This document shows, piece after piece, positions 39,072 through 52,676 of a DNA stretch of 64,000 nt; position 1 is the stretch's first letter; the number at the start of each line of letters is the position of its first letter. A program made the position numbers and the translations under genes. The notes under the pieces are model-generated. The model made no database searches, had not been told where the DNA came from, and was given only the letters and a program-made list of their open reading frames with translations. Source of the stretch: Syncephalis plumigaleata (lineage: Eukaryota > Zoopagomycota > Zoopagomycetes > Zoopagales > Piptocephalidaceae); contig JAIXMF010000014.1 in the NCBI GenBank assembly GCA_025201365.1, forward strand, positions 558,001-622,000, given 5' to 3'.

Positions 39072-40166
39072 CAAGGATGATTGCTAATAAATTGTTTAGC
39101 ATTACAACGCGTTGTTCATTCATTCCAGTGTATTAGTAATACAATTGTATGACATCAATGTCAAATTGCAATATTCATTTAGTCTTTTTATTTAAACAAT
39201 TCAAATAAAATGAATAAGATACATTTCCAAATACATAATGGGTAATCTTTTACTTTACTAGAAATGGTTCCTTAACAGGATCAACTGTTGACAACAATTT
39301 ATTACGTTCATTGAAAACACTTTGAATTTTTATTTTTAGGCCAACTAAAATTATGCTATCCACTCATCATCATCCACACACACACACACACACACACACA
39401 CATCACTCATCACATATATTCGGCTGCTACTCCAGTTGTTGTTCTCTGTCGTTATTTGTATTTCTTTGAACAGCAGTTTTCTATTTTTATCGCTTGTTTC
39501 TAACTCTGGAAATCTATGATTGTCTTGCATCATTGACACCAAGTAATGACAAGCGTTAGTGCTCTGACCAGTATCGTGGACGTTTGTACTTTCTTGGCAG
39601 TTATTCAGTTTTGTTTGTGATAGTCTAGCACTGCATACGGTAAGCACGATAAAGGGAGGGGCGAGTAATAGTAGTAGTAGACATAAAGACACTGCTTAGA
39701 CCTTAGACACTACTACTACTATTGAGAGGTTTCGATGACGACTGCATTGCTGGTTGGAAGAGCCTGATAGTTATAGACATGATATATATTGCCCTATGAG
39801 TAGACTTGTCGATAGTAATATAGCATAGAGTGCTGCGATGACGACCAGTAAATGGTGCCAATAGTAATAGTAGTAATAGTAGTAGCACTACTAGCAATAG
39901 TAGCAATAATAGCAGTAGTGGTGGTGATGTCAGTCTATCCAACTGATATGACTAATTGTCTCGCTACCTGTCAACACTTCTTGGCATACAGTTGGTAGAG
40001 TGATAGATAGATTCACTGATAAACTGATAGAGTGTAGTGCAGTGCAGTGCAGTGCAGTGCGTATTATTCAATTGTAGAGAACGAGACAAAGCTTTTTATT
40101 AACTTAATATCATATACTTTATCATATCTATACGTGTGTGTTATCAATCTAGCAGCTATACAATCA
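39072..40166. other. intergenic region
   Basis: Holds a (CA)n microsatellite, an AGT/ACT trinucleotide-rich tract (about 39860-39930) and GTGCA repeats at about 40035-40060 just before the TBC gene. Leucine-rich minus-strand frames here lack an ATG and arise from the repeats. Confidence 0.5.
39375..39402. repeat. (CA)n microsatellite
   Basis: Fourteen CA dinucleotides. Confidence 0.9.
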
Positions 40167-43100
40167 ATGCCGCCTGCAGACGATCAAGTAAAGGCCACAA
40201 CCGGTGCGTCTGCCAATGCCAATGCAGACACTACTGACCATGCTACAGCCACCACACTTATAACCGATTCGATCACACTGGAGCCCGCATCAATGGAGGC
40301 TGTTGTTTCAGAGCGAACCCTTGACGAAGCAACCGATACCGCCTCCGCTAATAATAATAATAATAATGACAGCGACGTAAATTCCAATTCCGATGACTTT
40401 AGCGACATACAAGCTCGGCAATTGAAAGAATTGTCTCAACTACATAGACTGAGTGATTCTGACCTTGAGGGCTACATTACCAGCAATGAAACGGCGACAG
40501 GTCATTTATCCGTACTACAACTTATTCGACTACTATCTGCGGGATATGATCGGGCTTGTCAGAGTGTCGAGGAGAAACAACACGAACTTGTTACGTTACA
40601 TGCAGAATTTGCCCGTCAGCAAGAACGTCTATGGCAGCTAGATCGATCGGTAGCGTCACTTCAACGACAGATATCTTTACGTAAATCATCGCAACCAGTG
40701 ACACGTACATCAACGGCAACCACATCAAATGGCAGCAATAAGAATCAACAACAACATAAAATACCTCAAATAACAGTGAAGCAAGTTACAAGTAATTCGC
40801 ATCCAATTCCTCGTATACAACAAGATGGTAAAGAAGACATTGATGCTACAAGTGGTAATATGGATATTAGTCAATATTCAGAAGAGGAAGACGTAGAGCA
40901 GTTACCATTCGATGATCCAGATACAGATGATGGACAACAGCAACAACAGCATCAACTGTTGGCACATAGTAGGAAATCACCTACGCATCAACTAAGTAAA
41001 ATGCGTGAAGATGCAGCACAATTATTCCTAGGATCCTATAAGCTATGGAAGCCTCGTCGTGCTCGTCGTCGTAGTTCATTCAATCGACATGTACACAAAC
41101 GCGACAATAGATTGTATGCACCAACTGATGAATTCGACTCGGATTTAGACGCTGAAGACACGACATGGTTCTCCTGCGGTTCACCGGCTAGTTCAGGTGA
41201 TGAACAATCATCGATGACTGCAGCAACAACATCTAGAGCAATGTCTTCCATGGCTGGTATAACAACAACTACCAATACTACGACAAATACTACGACAATA
41301 CCAGTTGGTGTAGGAAGTATTAATCTAGGAGGATCATTATCAAGTGGTGCGATACCCAGGAGACCACACTTTAATGGTGATGATATGCTAACACGTCGAT
41401 CTACCTTTTCATCTATGGCTCGACCACACTCTATGGTATCTCCTGGTATTGTGGAAGATGATGAACAAGCATTGCTTCATCAAAGCAATAAGGTAAAGGG
41501 TAAAGGTGAGGACGGTATGCTAATGGTAGAACATGAGAAGTTACCGTCAAATACATCGCCACGCATTCGTAGCTCTATCGAGAAATGGACGGCTGGTCTA
41601 TTAACATGGCGGATGAGCACTAATTCATCTGCTCTTACAACACACACCGAGGATTTAGAGGAGCATCTGTTGGCTCATTCAAACAACGAGGCATCTACTT
41701 ATCCATTAGCAACAATGAGTGAGCCTAGTGGTAGCAAAGAGAAAGCCGCTATTACGCAACATGAATCGTCTACTACGTCATCAAAGGACGATCATACAAC
41801 AAGGAGTAACACGATAACTGCAACCACAGTGGCAAAGGGCACCATCGCTGCACCATCCAGATCTCGTTCACCAGTGTCGGGTCATTTCAGCTTATCTGCC
41901 CAGTCGACATCAGCCTCGCCGCAACTTGCCACGGCATCCATGTTAAGTACTGCTGCGGCTGCAGCTGCTCAACAACTAGCGATTACAGGTAGATTAAATC
42001 TGCCAAAGAAATCAGTTGCTACCACTCAAGAGCAACGACCCACTAGTATTGTATCGAATGTGAGTACTGATCATGAATTGATGCCGGCAGTTGCTGTAAA
42101 GCCATCCACCTCTCGTCATCAAAACAAAGAAGGAAACGGGTCATCATCATCGATTGCGGATAGAGAGGAGCGCACCTCTGAATCAGCACCGGGTGTGCCG
42201 TTGCATTTCAAAGCCATTGCTATAGCGGCCAAATTAATTAGTGGTGGCCAGCTTAACTCGGCTGAAATCTACAGTAATTCGAAGCGTGGTATTGCACGAT
42301 GGACGGTGGGTCTACTGGCACATCAACCATTTGCACGATATAGCGAGGACAGCACGACAGCGTCATTTCCATCGCGTAAATCATCGACGGCATCAACGGC
42401 TACTTCTACTTCTATCGCAATGACAACGAGTGAAAGCAGTTTAAAATCACACACGTTGACAGGATATACTAATGTCAATGAGGCTAGTACATCAACTACT
42501 GATGCACCGCTATCACGTCAATCAACACGTACCTCGTCATCGACCATCGGTTCTCGTCGTCGAACACCGCCCACAGCCTTACCGCTCATATCTGGCGGAT
42601 CTATGGCTTCAACGAGTGGAGAATTGAGTGGACTATCACCGGCTACGACCTCATTCACTAGTGCTCACGCCATTACAACACCAATGGGTATCGTTCTAGA
42701 TGGCAAGGATAATCGAGATGCTGATAGCATTACTGCTACTATCACTGCTACCACGAGTGGTAATACTACCAGTAGTAATCATAGTGCTAGTAATACTGGT
42801 AGTATTGATTTGTCCATGACATCACCGCCACGTTCACCGGGTGTAGCACGTAATCTATCATTAGGTACACTAGCAACATTCTCTAGCAGTAATAATGGCA
42901 ATCAACTTCATTGCAGTCTACCCTCTGGGAGATCAACAGGTGCTGCACATGGACTATTGGCACAACTAGCTGAACAGCATGATACAATACAAGATGCTAT
43001 TATGGAACGATGGTCACGCTTTGCCCATGGACCAGACGCTGATCAGTCTACTACTAATACTGCTACTAATACTGCTATGGGTACAGTTACTGAAGAAGCA

Positions 43101-44660
43101 GAATCATCATCTGAAATTGATAAAAAGATGAATGTCGTTGATGATTATCTTACATGTGTGGCGAGCAGTAAACGAAACAGTCTTGGTTCAATTGCAAGTC
43201 CACAATCATCTATCGATACTAGTCAAATAACTAGTAGTATCGATGACAAGTCTAGTCTCAAATCTACGGATATCCTCGATAATGATGCTACAATTCGTGT
43301 CAAGGGATCAGTGGCACTGGCACCTTTCGCTTCTATGCCTACAACACCGATACAACATTCGGTAATGGAGAATCTACCGGAGGGCATACTTGCTCGTCGA
43401 ATACAGAATAAAACGAAAAAGGAACTAAAAGAGCTACGACATTTGGTACGAGCCGGTGTACCTGCACAACTAAGGTAAGTAGAAATAGCATCTACTCATT
43501 AACAACATGTATATATCTAATAGTCATATAATACCAATTGCCTACTATTATTCATGTAGACCACAGGTAAGTAGCAACTTATTCATTTATTATAAGTTGA
43601 CATATAACTGATGTGATGATATTGTAATACAAAACACCCATCAGGTATGGCTCGAATGTTCCGGTGCCTATAATATTCGACAGTCTGGCTATTACCAGCG
43701 TTTACTTGACACGAATACCGACAAGTCATCTACATTTATGACACAGATTGAACTGGTAAGTACATCGTGATATTGAATAATACAATGACTATAAACGATC
43801 TAACATGAATGACAATAGGATGTACATCGTACAATGCCTGATAACATCTTCTTTGGCGGTGATGGACCAGGTGTATGTAAATTACGTCGTGTACTCACTG
43901 CATATAGTTGGTAAGTAAGAATAGTGTTTGCTCTATTTATTTAGTTATTAACGTAATATTGTAGGCATAATCCAACCATTGGTTATTGTCAGGGTAAGTG
44001 ATCGAGTTGATTATGAATATTGTTTAATACTATCAAATCAATAGGTATGAATGTTATGGCAGCCACATTGCTACTCGTATTTCCTACTTCTGAAGAGAAT
44101 GCATTTTGGACCCTCGTCTATCTAATGGAGCATATTATACCTGAGGGTTATCATTCACATCAATTAATGGTAGCTCAAGCAGACAACGTGTTCTAGAGGA
44201 GCTATGTCGTGATACAGCACCACAACTGGCTGGACATCTAAAGGCATGCGGTGTGGATATGGCTGCCATCACCATAAGTTGGTTCTATCCATATTTGCGG
44301 AAAGTATGCCACTCGAGGTAAGTGATCGAGCAAGCTATACGATGAATATGAAATGTATTAATACACTATTTAGACATTGCTACGTGTATGGGATATGGTA
44401 CTGGTCGAGGGATTCCTCGCACTATTCCGTATTTCTGTGGCATTATTCCATTACACGAACGTGACATGTTGAAACTACACAGTACGACATCACTCTACGT
44501 GTACTTAAAGAGTGCACCCGCTCATACACGTCGACCTGAACGACTATTACAATTGGCATTTGGACGTTTAAAATCATCCATACGTAATGAATTGCTACAA
44601 ACACGTCGAGCACATCATATACAGGCACTACGTGAGGAATACGCATGTATATCCTATTAG
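40167..44660 (+). CDS. TBC-domain Rab GTPase-activating protein
   Basis: Rab-GAP with a very long disordered N-terminal region. Exon 1 (40167-43474) encodes about 1,100 residues rich in Ser, Thr, Asn and Gln, with a short coiled coil near residue 130 and two repeats of an (I)EKWTAGLL / IARWTVGLL motif at about 41580 and 42290. The TBC domain follows over about eight short exons: LRHLVRAGVPAQLR-PQVWLECSG, IELDVHRTMPDN (arginine finger), YCQGMN (glutamine finger) and LLRVWDMVLVEGFLALFRI. A 7-nt exon at 43560-43566 supplies the PQ of RPQVW. The frame needs one extra base at about 44184, 44284 and 44447. The target Rab is unknown. Confidence 0.88.
43560..43566 (+). other. 7-nt microexon in the TBC gene
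   Basis: ACCACAG flanked by TGTAG and GTAAGT. It must be included to join GVPAQLR to VWLECSG in frame, and the resulting LRPQVW matches the conserved LRxxVW of TBC proteins. Confidence 0.85.
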
Positions 44661-46106
44661 TAGTATTTCGATCATTCCATTTACTTAATCTTTCCTCTCC
44701 CTTCCCCCACTCTTGTATATCATTTGCGAATTTCGTTCATTTCCATTGTACGCAGATTATATTTAATAGACGTGACATTATTATTTTAGTATAATCATCA
44801 TCTTCACTACAATCATATCAATATCTAGTTATTATCTAAAAGTATATGGTAGCATGTCATTTGTATGGATTGGTACTCGCAAGTTGTGGTAAAACACTCA
44901 TAGGCATTGATGCCATTCCATTTTCGGCTCATCTGGTTCACACATCAATCAATGAGCTCAGTTAAACTGACTTTTAATGTATAAGCATCGCATCCATTCA
45001 TCGTAGTAGTCATTCCTAGTATGGATATCATGGAATATACATGTATTCCAAACTCACTACATGATACTAGAAACGGACTAAATCACATACTGCTTATGGT
45101 AAACTTGTAACAACTCAACTAAGCAATCCCACAGGCTATTCCTAATATCCAGTATCGAGTACTATTTCTAGCGTAATTGTGTGACCATCCCTTCCTCCTA
45201 AATAGGAAACAATAAAGGAAACAGTCGTACGAAATAGAGAAAGAAAGAAGGAAGAGGAGAGGAGAGAAGGCTTCCCAGAATGACAGGGTTTGCCATTTCA
45301 GTACGACATCACTTCTCAAGCAATAAATACTACGCCACGGTAGGAGTTTGATCTTCAGTGTCCATTTACGTCGCTTAGCCCTTTCTTTTTTAGCACTTTC
45401 TAGGATCTTTATTTAGAATGCGATTTCCCAGTACTTTGCCCGATCCCACTTTTATTATGCGAGTGCAACCCGCTGACATCTCAATAGTTGCATCTTGCCT
45501 TCTTCTTTTTTATAATAATACTCACTCTATCATATAATATTATCTAGTGTTTTTCTTCTTCTTCTCCATTCCTTTTTCCTTTTTGCTTGGATAGCATTCT
45601 ATTCTTACACGAGTAAGTAAGTAAGTGTGAGAGTGGTGTGCATATACTACACTTTCTTTTACACTACTACTACTACAATTATTATACTATTATTATATCT
45701 ATATTACACAAACACATACGCGCCTCACATCTATTAAGTTTGGCCGTTTGCTTTGCTTAATTAATATTATCCTTACCTATCATCTATTCCTACATCGTCT
45801 ATTAACTGTATTGGCAATCAAGTTGATTGTAAGCCATTACAAATCTCGATTCTATTCTTGTATCTTGTGATTCACAATTTTGTATCATCAGTGAACAAAA
45901 AGAAATTGTCATTGATGCTAGAACTTTACTTTGATCTTCTTGATTGATTCACCCATTCAACATTGATAAATAACTGGCAAGTATTATTACATGCTAGTCA
46001 TCATTCATATACTAATGCTTTATATGTATTGATGTATTCAAAATAGCGCCCTATATTACTTATTCTATAGTAATATCGTTGAATATTCACTTTTCTTAAT
46101 AGTTTC
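44661..46106. other. intergenic region upstream of OPT2
   Basis: AT-rich, with CTT/CTTCTT tracts at about 45550-45580 and CTA-rich stretches like those before OPT1. No gene recognised; probably the long OPT2 promoter and 5' UTR. Confidence 0.5.
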
Positions 46107-48862
46107 ATGTCACAGAACATACCTACTCACGGGCAGCGCAGTCCACCTGTATACAGTGAAATGGATGAGTCACGCCGTACTACCTTTATTCCTGGCTCAC
46201 CTGGCTGGCAACAAGCTCAACATGAAATGAGCGAGCTTGAAAACCATCATAACAACAACAATAGCGCGTATTACGCTACTAGTGCCACTGCCGAATCCGC
46301 TCACACTCATCCGGATCAATCTGGTAGTCATACCAATAATACGTTTGCTTCGCAGTACACCACTCAGAACTCGCAACATGACTTGCACGAGCAGTATCAG
46401 TCGGATTTCTCCGGTGCCACCGCCGATCTAACCGAGTCGAATCAACGACAATACCTCGTGGACGGACAGACAAAGAGTGACAACACGTACACCTACGCCA
46501 GTGAATACTCGCGCTACCTTGATCATCGCACGGCCGATGAAATGGAAATGCCGCAGTACAGTCAGTTCACCGATGAGAAACAGAGTCATAACAATTTTAG
46601 TCAGTTTGGCACGCAAGGCCCGAGTTTCTTCGACGAGGACTTGTCGGGTCCTAATGGACGTCCTCGTCCCGTAGATGAGGAATCCTCGGAGGAGGAAGAC
46701 GACGATGATGAAGACGGTGAAGACGAGGAGGAGGATGAGAACTCGCCGATTGAAATTGTCGCATCTACCGTGTCGACCTTCGATGATCCCACCTTGCCCT
46801 GCTTGACCTTCCGATTCTGGGTACTTGGCACTTTCTTCACCATGTAGGTGCCGGTGTCTCCCAGATATTCTACTTCCGTTCCAATGCCATTATTTTCTCC
46901 GTCTTCTTCGTGCAACTTGTCTCGTATCCACTCGGTATACTCATGGCCATGGCGTTGCCTCGTCGTCAGTTCAACATCCTTGGCTGGTCGTTCTCCTTCA
47001 ATCCTGGTCCATTCAACATGAAGGAACACATGTTGATCGGTGTCTCGGCCAACACAGGTGGTACGGCAGCGTATGCCATTGATATTCTAGCGGTGGAGCG
47101 TCTATTTTACAATAGGAATCTCGGTCCTCTCGGTTCTATCCTGCTATTGCTCACCACGCAATGTATCGGTTATGGTATGGCGGGTGTTTTGCGTCGTTTC
47201 CTCGTCACTCCCTCCAGTATGATCTGGCCGTCCAACTTGGTGCAGGTCGCGCTTTACAACACGCTACACGGCACGGAACCCGCTAATCGTGGCATGAAGC
47301 GTCAAACCTTCTTTGCTATCGTGGCTTGTGGCGCGTTCGTTTACCAGCTGTTGCCATTCTACATTGCACCGGTACTCTCCTCCATGGCCATTCTATGCTG
47401 GATCGCCCCTAAAAATGGTGTGGCTCAACTGCTCGGTAGTGGCTATCAAGGTTTGGGTATGCTCGATCTCTCGTTCGATTGGTCTGCGATCGGTTCGTTC
47501 GGTCCACTCTACACGCCATGGTGGGCTCAGCTCAACTTCTTTGTCGGTGCCGTGTGTACCCTCTGGATATTGGCGCCTATCCTTTACTTCACCAATGTAT
47601 GGGATGCTCAACGATATGGTCTCGCCACACCAACGCAATTCGACGAGGATGGCGGTGAATTCGATTTGTTCCGCGTACTCGATGAAAATCTGGAACTTGA
47701 CTCGGCCAAGCTTGCTGCCTACTCCAATCTACGTATGTCGCCGTTGTTCGCGTTCACCTACGGTACCGCCTTCCTTATCATCACCGCGACAATGACCCAC
47801 GTGTTCCTTTACTATCGCCACTCGATCTACCGTCAGTTCAAGGCATCCCGAACCGAGAAGGAGGACATCCACACTCGTCTCATGAAGGCCTACCCCGACG
47901 TACCTATCTATTGGTATATCGGTCTATTCATTGTCATGTTGGTGGCGGCCATTATCGTGTGCGAGGTTTACCCGATCAATCTACCATGGTGGGCACTTTT
48001 AATCGCTCTTGCCATTTCGGCTACACTCGTTCTGCCCATTGGTATTATCCAGGCTGTCAGTAATAACCGTATCGGTTTGAACGTGATCACCGAGTTGGTT
48101 TGCGGTTACATGTTGCCAGGACGACCCATCGCTAATGTCACTTTCAAGGTGTACGGTTACATGACCATGTTCCAGTGTCTACTCCTGGTGGAGGACATGA
48201 AGTTAGGCCACTACATGAAGATCCCACCGCGTAAGATGTTTATCGTGCAATTATGGGGTACCATCGTTGGTGCTGTGATCAATTATGCCGTACTAGAATG
48301 GCTACTCACCACGAAGTTCGACATGTTATCCGGTAAGACACCCGATCCTGCCGGTCAATGGGTAGCGCGTAATTCGAGTATTTTCTTTGCCGCTTCCGTC
48401 ATTTGGGGAGTCATCGGTCCTTCTCGTGCCTTCGGCAATGGCTCACCCTACAGTGCACTATTGTGGTTCTTCTTGATTGGCGCTCTACTACCCGTGCCAT
48501 TCTACTTGCTCCACAAGAAGTATCCTAATGGCAAGTGGCATCTCGTCAACATTCCCATTGCAGCCATCGGCACTATCGCCGTGCCTCAATCGCCTTCCAA
48601 CTTCCTTACCGTTGGATTTATTGTGGCATTCGTCTTCCAGTACTACTTGTATCGTCGTCATCACGGTTGGTGGAAGCGATACAACTACGTGCTTAGTGCT
48701 GCGCTCGATGCCGGCACACAAATTTGTATTATGTTCGTGGTGGTGGCATTATCTGACACGCCATTCCCCACGTGGATCGGTAATTCAGCTCCCAATGTGG
48801 AAATGTGCGATCTCAGTCTGTTGGTACGCGAGGAACCGCATCAAGTGGATTTCTTTAGTTAA
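46107..48862 (+). CDS. oligopeptide transporter (OPT family), copy 2
   Basis: Paralogue of the transporter at 14.6-17.4 kb. The N-terminus repeats YSEMDESRRTTFIPGSPGW, the DHRTADEMEMPQYSQ block and an acidic tract. The transport domain starts SPIEIVASTVSTFDDPTLPCL and carries NPGPFNMKEHMLIG, PWWAQLNFF, YGYMTMFQCL, IPPRKMF and HHGWWKRYNY as in copy 1. At about 46843 the frame slips in the first helix (FWVLGTFFTM to GAGVSQIFYF). One extra T (ATGTTAGG for ATGTAGG) restores the copy-1 pattern TVLGATISQ, so this is treated as one intact gene of about 917 residues. Differences from copy 1 are concentrated in the N-terminal tail and C-terminus. Confidence 0.92.
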
Positions 48863-49856
48863 ACCCGCACTCCTACACTTTCACGGTAAACGATGAATGT
48901 GCATCTATATGCTGCGTGTGTGTACTACAACTACAACGATAATAATCGTATATTGTCATGACAATTATCCATGAAGCTATTGTGTGATTGTGTGCATGAC
49001 TATTATTACACTTGTTACTGCTATTGTTATCGTTGTCGTTGTTGTTGCCATCGTCATTTCTCTACCTTATCTACACCACCCGCTTGGTTTTCCTTCTTTC
49101 TTCCTCTTTACTAAGCCGGATACATATAATACATACATACATCATACATACATACATCATATATACATACATATGATCATTGCTAACTAACTACTTAATA
49201 AATAAATGTTTTATTACATTAAACAAATAGGTAATAATATATGTAAAAGAAGAGAGGGAAAATACTAAAAAAAGATAACATTGAAAAGATACAACATTGT
49301 CCATGTGGACGAATCGATTAAACTGGTCATGCTATCATCAGTTATACTTGCTAAATATGCCTATATCATATCGTGAATGCCACTCATTCGCCTTGTAGAC
49401 TGTTTATTTGAAACAACCATTACTATAATAATAGCAAGCAAAAAAGATACAATTACTATTTTTGTACCATAGCAGCATTTGCATCAAAATATCTTTGTCA
49501 TTGTTGATAAAGAATAGAGAGAGAGAGAGAGAGAGAGAAAAGAAACAAGTCTACCATTTGGCTTGTTCGCTTGTCTATTTGACAATCATTCCATCTCTCG
49601 ATCGATTGTATTGAGGTTTTTCTTTTTTGCTTTGATAGTTGGTTAGTTAGAACAACAACAATAATAACAATAATAATAACAATACACGATTAGTAAAGAG
49701 AATAGAACTAATACATATACAAATACGAATACATTCATATCTATATCGCTATTATTCACGATTATTATTATTAGTTGATTAGGCTGTTTGCATTTCTCCT
49801 ATCTATCTATCTATATTTCTGTTTCTCTCGTAGTTTAACGCTTTAGCAATAGTAAT
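48863..49856. other. intergenic region
   Basis: Spacer between OPT2 and the FAS1-like gene with CATA repeats (about 49126-49170) and a GA microsatellite. No gene recognised. Confidence 0.5.
49517..49538. repeat. (GA)n microsatellite
   Basis: Eleven GA dinucleotides. Confidence 0.85.
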
Positions 49857-50465
49857 ATGCATTTTAAGTTTATTGTTAGTGTTACTAGTGCTTTCATTGC
49901 ACTAACCATAAGTGTTGTGGTTGCTCTGCCCTATAACTCGCTACAGGAAGTCATCGAGAGTCTATCGGGACATGGTATACTAGAGCCATGGACGGCCATT
50001 CCTCACTCTATCGGCAGCGACTTGGATATGTTGCGAAGAACTTATTCGGTCAACCAATTCTACGAGATGATCAAGCATTTCGATCTCGCCGTCATGAATG
50101 AATGTCTCAATAGTGAGGGTGGCACGGCGTTTATCCCCATCGATACGGCATTGTCGTTTAAACGAAAAGAGGACGGCACACTCGACAAACCGAATGTCTA
50201 CCAGTCGTTGAAACAGTTCTACTGCGACGACGGTATTAAGGTGGATCGATCCCATTTACCACGGGAAGTGCTTACGGGTAGGAAGGGATATCACGACTAT
50301 CCGGTGGTGATTCGAAAAGTAGGCTCGCAGCTATGGGCGAATTGCGCCAAAGTGTTTGGCGATCCGGTTGTCATTAATCGAAATGTCTTTTTCATCGTTG
50401 ATCGTCTGTTTCCAATGCATAGCGAGGCATACTTGGCACGTAATAATCAGTGCCCTTTACATTAA
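49857..50465 (+). CDS. secreted FAS1-like domain protein
   Basis: Single exon, 202 residues. A signal peptide occupies the first 24 or so residues (FIVSVTSAFIALTISVVVA). The rest follows the fasciclin (FAS1) plan: a helical start, FYEMIKHFDLAVMNECL, then GTAFIPIDTAL (the H1-box-like T-x-F-x-P-x-D), LKQFYCDDGIKV, and VVINRNVFFIVDRLFPM (the H2-box-like V-N...v-x-x-I-D-x-l-x-P). Three or four cysteines. FAS1 proteins act in adhesion at the cell surface or wall. It is divergent, so the family call is moderate. No GPI or membrane anchor at the C-terminus, so it is probably released. Confidence 0.65.
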   Translation: MHFKFIVSVTSAFIALTISVVVALPYNSLQEVIESLSGHGILEPWTAIPHSIGSDLDMLRRTYSVNQFYEMIKHFDLAVMNECLNSEGGTAFIPIDTALSFKRKEDGTLDKPNVYQSLKQFYCDDGIKVDRSHLPREVLTGRKGYHDYPVVIRKVGSQLWANCAKVFGDPVVINRNVFFIVDRLFPMHSEAYLARNNQCPLH

Positions 50466-50572
50466 TAATAATAATAACAAGAATAATAAACAATAGCATC
50501 GATTATTTATACATTACTATAACTCGATTACTGTAAAATGTTTATTCATCATGACGAACAATTAGTAAATGA

Positions 50573-52232
50573 TTACAAGGCACCATAGTCATTAAAGATC
50601 ATAATTTGTTTTTCACCATAGATGCCTTGCACTATTAAACTGATTGCCGTACACTTGATCCATCTTACAGCACTATCCGAGATATCCAATGTCCGTACCA
50701 CTTCCTTCTTATTGATATCCACTAATTGATAGTAGGTCTTTGAGTTACTTTGAGTAGCTGCAAGATACAAATTGCCAATAACATGGTCATACCGGAAAGC
50801 ACGGGGAATACGAAGTATTTGATCATCGGTTATTGGATGCTCGCAGTATAGCGTGATGGGAGTAATAACGGTAAACCTGAAATGATAAGCTAGCAAGGGA
50901 ATTGGCACCGCACTGCTAAGGGTATGGAAGCTGTATTTCGGTGCCTCGCTACGTCCTGACGATGCAATACTATAGATAATCAGGCTAGGCATTAAAGATG
51001 GATCGGATAGCTTGAGCATCACTCGGGATTCGTGCAAGAAAACAATTTTCACCAAGCTTGGTTGTTGCATCTTGGGGAGACAAATTGACCCGGTGCGAAC
51101 TTGCTTAACAAACGTTGGACTACAGAACTGATACAGCGCCCATTCAATGCAAGTGCCTTCATCGTCTAATCTCGCCGTGTACACGGTGACATCTCTGTCG
51201 CTTGCCTCGTATATACAAGCCAGATGCCAAATCGTGTCGATTCCCGCTGAATACTGAATATCTTGATCCACGTCATACACAGTAATATACACTATAATGT
51301 CGAACGGTTTCACCATTAATTATCATGTACAATTGACGCAATAGCAATATAATGTATTCATTTGAACTTACCACAGAATGGATAATTCGGACTACTTAGA
51401 CTGTCTGGCATTTTCACCAACAATGCCCATTTGCCGTAGATTTGGCTGATCCTATATGATCTAGAAATACGAATCGTGCTGATGACGTCTTTGCAATTAC
51501 GCGAAAATATCGTCACCACTTGATCATCGTCTAGTGCTTTCGTTTTATAGGCCATCGTTAAATAATGATCGCCCATACTAGAGCAGAATGATCGAATCCA
51601 TTGCCATCAATGTTATTGAGTAATGTTACGTATGGCGTCGAATAAAATGATTGACCAGTCGTCGCGTGTTCCGTCGGCTCGGTAAGATTGGTATGCGCGG
51701 GACATTCCACGCTATAGTGAAATGCGTAATTCCGATTATTAAATTTGGAGTAACTTTTTAGGATTAATCCGGTGCCAGAAACCGAATTAGGCACAATGGG
51801 CATCCTTTTTGGTCTATCACAAGAAATTAGACTAACATGCCTTGGAGTATAATGGCCATGTCGCCAGTTGTTCTCTGTAATTACGCGCCGACGGTAAATA
51901 TTATACCAGTCAGGATGTTTGAGTAGATCCATCCGTCTGACCGGCACACCAGTAGTATCTCCATCCAGGCTAGTACGAGCACACCATAGTGCAAACTCCC
52001 ATTCTTTATCGCTATAAATACTAGATAAATAGTCGTGCTTGTAGAGCGCTTTCCATAGCGTATTGCTTTCCCGTACGTTACACCATAGAAAACGACAACT
52101 GGCGCTTAGCCGTACAAGTCCAGCATAGCCAAGTAGTGTAAGGAAGCGATTTTGGTCATGCAAGGGAAGCACGCTCAGTAAATTCAGTAATTGACACGAT
52201 AGTTTAGGGTCAGAAGACGTATAAAAAGTCAT
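50573..52232 (-). CDS. F-box-like protein, paralogue 3
   Basis: Minus-strand homologue of the gene at 37.4 kb. Exons 52232-51372 and 51291-50573, with an 80-nt GTAAGT intron. Shared blocks: LSVLPLHDQNRFLTLLGYAGLV, LVRLSASCRFLW, DWYNIYRRRVITENNWRHGHY, GDHYLTMAYK, IYGKWALL, CIYEASDRDVTVYTARLD and a FNDYGAL end. One extra base is needed at about 51575, between DHSALV and GDHYLT. The N-terminal F-box-like helix pattern is the only hint to function. Divergence from the 37.4-kb copy is large (roughly 40% by eye), so the duplication is old. The ATG at 52232 aligns with that of the paralogue; an upstream hydrophobic in-frame stretch is probably not translated. Confidence 0.6.
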
Positions 52233-52676
52233 ACTGAAAAGAATAAGAAAAAGAAAACCATACGCAATGGAAAGCAATAAGATATGACGTATACATACCA
52301 TTACATAGTAGTATATTCCATACAAAATGGATAATGATGCATTGTGCTCGTTGACATGTTGATTTGATACGTATACTCTTACTAATAAACACAGTTGTAC
52401 TCAATCAATACAACTAGCATTACCATATTGCAATCGTTAGCGCACTCTGGGCAATCCACCGTACACGAATGGCGAGTATATATGGCGACAAGCCAACTGA
52501 TCATACAACCATATTTTATATATGGCAATCCATACTTAAAAACATTATATACGCCAAACGCCGTACAGCAATTGTATCATCCTCTTTTCAATCTTTCTAT
52601 CAAAAATGGCAATAGCTATTATTAACATCTCTATTGATTAATATTGAATGTTGTTATCTTTATTCACATCATTAAT

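Noticed and set aside
39351-39942. Leucine-rich minus-strand ORFs resembling signal peptides
   Set aside because: They have no ATG in frame and come from CTA/AGT trinucleotide and CA repeats.
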